From an uncultured Clostridia bacterium (lineage in GTDB: Bacteria; Bacillota_A; Clostridia; Christensenellales; Aristaeellaceae): a stretch of DNA of 9,191 nucleotides. The DNA lies in the NCBI GenBank assembly GCA_945871545.1, contig CAMBWJ010000051.1, forward strand, positions 1 to 9,191, read 5' to 3'. Shown here in pieces: positions 8,719 to 9,191 of the stretch. The position numbers and the translations under genes are program-made. The first letter of the stretch is position 1. The number at the start of each line of letters is the position of its first letter. Below the pieces are notes generated by a model. That model made no database searches. It was not told the origin of the DNA and worked only from the letters and a program-made list of their open reading frames with translations.

Positions 8719-8766
8719 AAAAAAGCGCGATATAATGCATATTTATGCATCGTATCGCGCATTTTT
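8719..8766. terminator. Terminator of the pst-pho operon, possibly bidirectional
   Basis: GCGCGATA (8725-8732) pairs with TATCGCGC (8753-8760). Within it ATGCAT (8735-8740) pairs with ATGCAT (8745-8750) around a four-base loop, with a T-G wobble and an A-C mismatch between the two stems. Six A residues precede the structure and ATTTTT follows it, so it could stop transcription from either side. It begins 3 bases after the kinase stop codon. Confidence 0.88.
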
Positions 8767-8803
8767 GTGCAATAAGACGCCTTTGATCCATCAGATTTGC
8801 CCG

Positions 8804-8818
8804 AAGCGCGGCGCGCTT
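8804..8818. repeat. Short near-perfect inverted repeat upstream of the L,D-transpeptidase promoter
   Basis: AAGCGCG (8804-8810) and CGCGCTT (8812-8818) are exact inverted copies around a single G. The repeat lies about 40 bases upstream of the -35 hexamer of the next gene. It could be a protein binding site. In GC-rich DNA such a short repeat may also be chance. Confidence 0.3.
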
Positions 8819-8859
8819 GTGCGCGAAATGTGACGTTTTGCATCCGAAGGGGAAACGGC

Positions 8860-8889
8860 TTGTAAGGAGAAGGAGTGCTGTGTTATAAT
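8860..8889 (+). promoter_or_regulatory. Sigma-A promoter with extended -10 for the L,D-transpeptidase gene
   Basis: TATAAT (8884-8889) is a perfect -10 and is preceded by TG at 8881-8882, giving an extended -10. TTGTAA (8860-8865) lies 18 bases upstream as a 4-of-6 match to the -35 consensus. Transcription should begin near 8896, leaving a leader of about 86 bases. This is the strongest promoter in the window. Confidence 0.8.
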
Positions 8890-8919
8890 GCTGATTGGGC
8901 AAGGCGAAGGCTTGGCCGG

Positions 8920-8945
8920 GTCGCTCACGCAAGTGCGGGAGCGAC
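8920..8945 (+). promoter_or_regulatory. Leader hairpin before the L,D-transpeptidase gene
   Basis: GTCGCTC (8920-8926) pairs with GAGCGAC (8939-8945), and CGC (8928-8930) pairs with GCG (8935-8937) around the loop AAGT. No T-run follows, so it is not an intrinsic terminator. It falls within the predicted mRNA leader and could stabilise the message or control translation. I do not recognise it as a known riboswitch class. Confidence 0.5.
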
Positions 8946-8981
8946 AATCATGAAATGACTATGGATTATGAGGTTATCATT

Positions 8982-9191
8982 ATGCGGATACGAAAGCTTC
9001 TTGCGGCGCTGCTGTGTCTCATGCTGTGCCTGCCGGCAATGCCTGCTCTGGCGGCGAAAGACATGCCCTACACCATTGAAGTGGACATCGCCAATCAGAT
9101 CGTCACGGTGTACTCCACCGCCGACGGCAGCATCGTGCGGCAGATGCTCTGCTCCTCCGGCATGAACGGCTGCACGCCCATCGGAACCTAT
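8982..9191 (+). CDS. Secreted L,D-transpeptidase (YkuD-type), N-terminal part
   Basis: The gene runs off the right edge; 70 residues are visible. Residues 1-22 are a clear signal peptide (MRIRKLLAALL, hydrophobic core, cut expected after PALA or PALAA). The mature part starts YTIEVDIANQIVTVY, then GSIVRQMLCSSGMNG and TPIGTY, the opening strands of the YkuD fold. This family cross-links or tethers peptidoglycan through L,D-transfer outside the membrane, using a Cys in a later HGxxx...SxGCxR motif that lies beyond the window, so activity cannot be confirmed here. ATG 8982 is preferred because GAGG (8970-8973) is at good distance and the signal peptide starts properly there; ATG 8955 and ATG 8961 are in the same frame and would add nine or seven residues. 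It has its own promoter and leader and is separated from the pst operon by a terminator. Confidence 0.85.
   Translation, partial: MRIRKLLAALLCLMLCLPAMPALAAKDMPYTIEVDIANQIVTVYSTADGSIVRQMLCSSGMNGCTPIGTY

Noticed and set aside
8731..8736. A perfect TATAAT just after the kinase gene
   Set aside because: It lies within the arms of the terminator hairpin and has no -35 hexamer at suitable distance. The real promoter is at 8860-8889.
8968..9165. A 65-codon frame starting MRLSLCGYES
   Set aside because: It overlaps the L,D-transpeptidase start in another frame and lacks a recognisable domain. The frame from 8982 has a signal peptide and YkuD motifs.

Overview
The window is GC-rich bacterial DNA (my impression, not a computed value) with tightly packed genes, all on the + strand. 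Several things point to a Gram-positive member of the Bacillota, most likely a high-GC clostridial lineage of the gut type. These are a dimeric (alpha2-type) glycyl-tRNA synthetase, strong AGGAGG-like ribosome binding sites, intrinsic terminators, a sigma/anti-sigma pair of a clostridial kind, and a pst operon followed directly by a PhoP/PhoR-type two-component system. I cannot name the genus.

Layout: (1) The 3' end of a glycyl-tRNA synthetase gene (to 659), closed by a clear intrinsic terminator (675-703). (2) A two-gene unit: a short ECF-type RNA polymerase sigma factor (779-1255) joined by an ATGA overlap to a single-pass membrane protein that is probably its anti-sigma factor or sensor (1252-2229), followed by a long hairpin. 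(3) A seven-gene phosphate operon from 2427 to 8715: pstS, pstC, pstA, pstB, phoU, a PhoB/PhoP-type response regulator and a PhoR-type histidine kinase. Neighbouring genes overlap or lie within a few bases of each other, and a bidirectional-looking terminator closes the unit at 8719-8766. (4) A good sigma-A promoter (8860-8889) and a structured leader in front of the 5' end of a secreted L,D-transpeptidase (YkuD-type) gene that runs off the window.

The phosphate operon reads as one self-contained circuit. PstS captures phosphate, PstC/PstA form the channel, PstB drives it with ATP, PhoU links transporter state to the kinase, and the kinase/regulator pair would switch the operon from a weak, activator-dependent-looking promoter upstream of pstS.

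The most unusual feature is PstS. Its two halves are in the reverse of the normal order. The segment with the SREDGSGTR phosphate-binding loop, normally in the middle of the protein, comes directly after the signal peptide. The segment that is normally N-terminal (VVVAGSSSVTP to TDWSEING) forms the C-terminal half. This is a circular permutation of the phosphate-binding protein within a single intact reading frame. It also lacks a canonical lipobox, although the genes around it are ordinary. Smaller points of interest are an inverted repeat in front of the sigma gene, a possible Pho box, and the leader of the L,D-transpeptidase gene.
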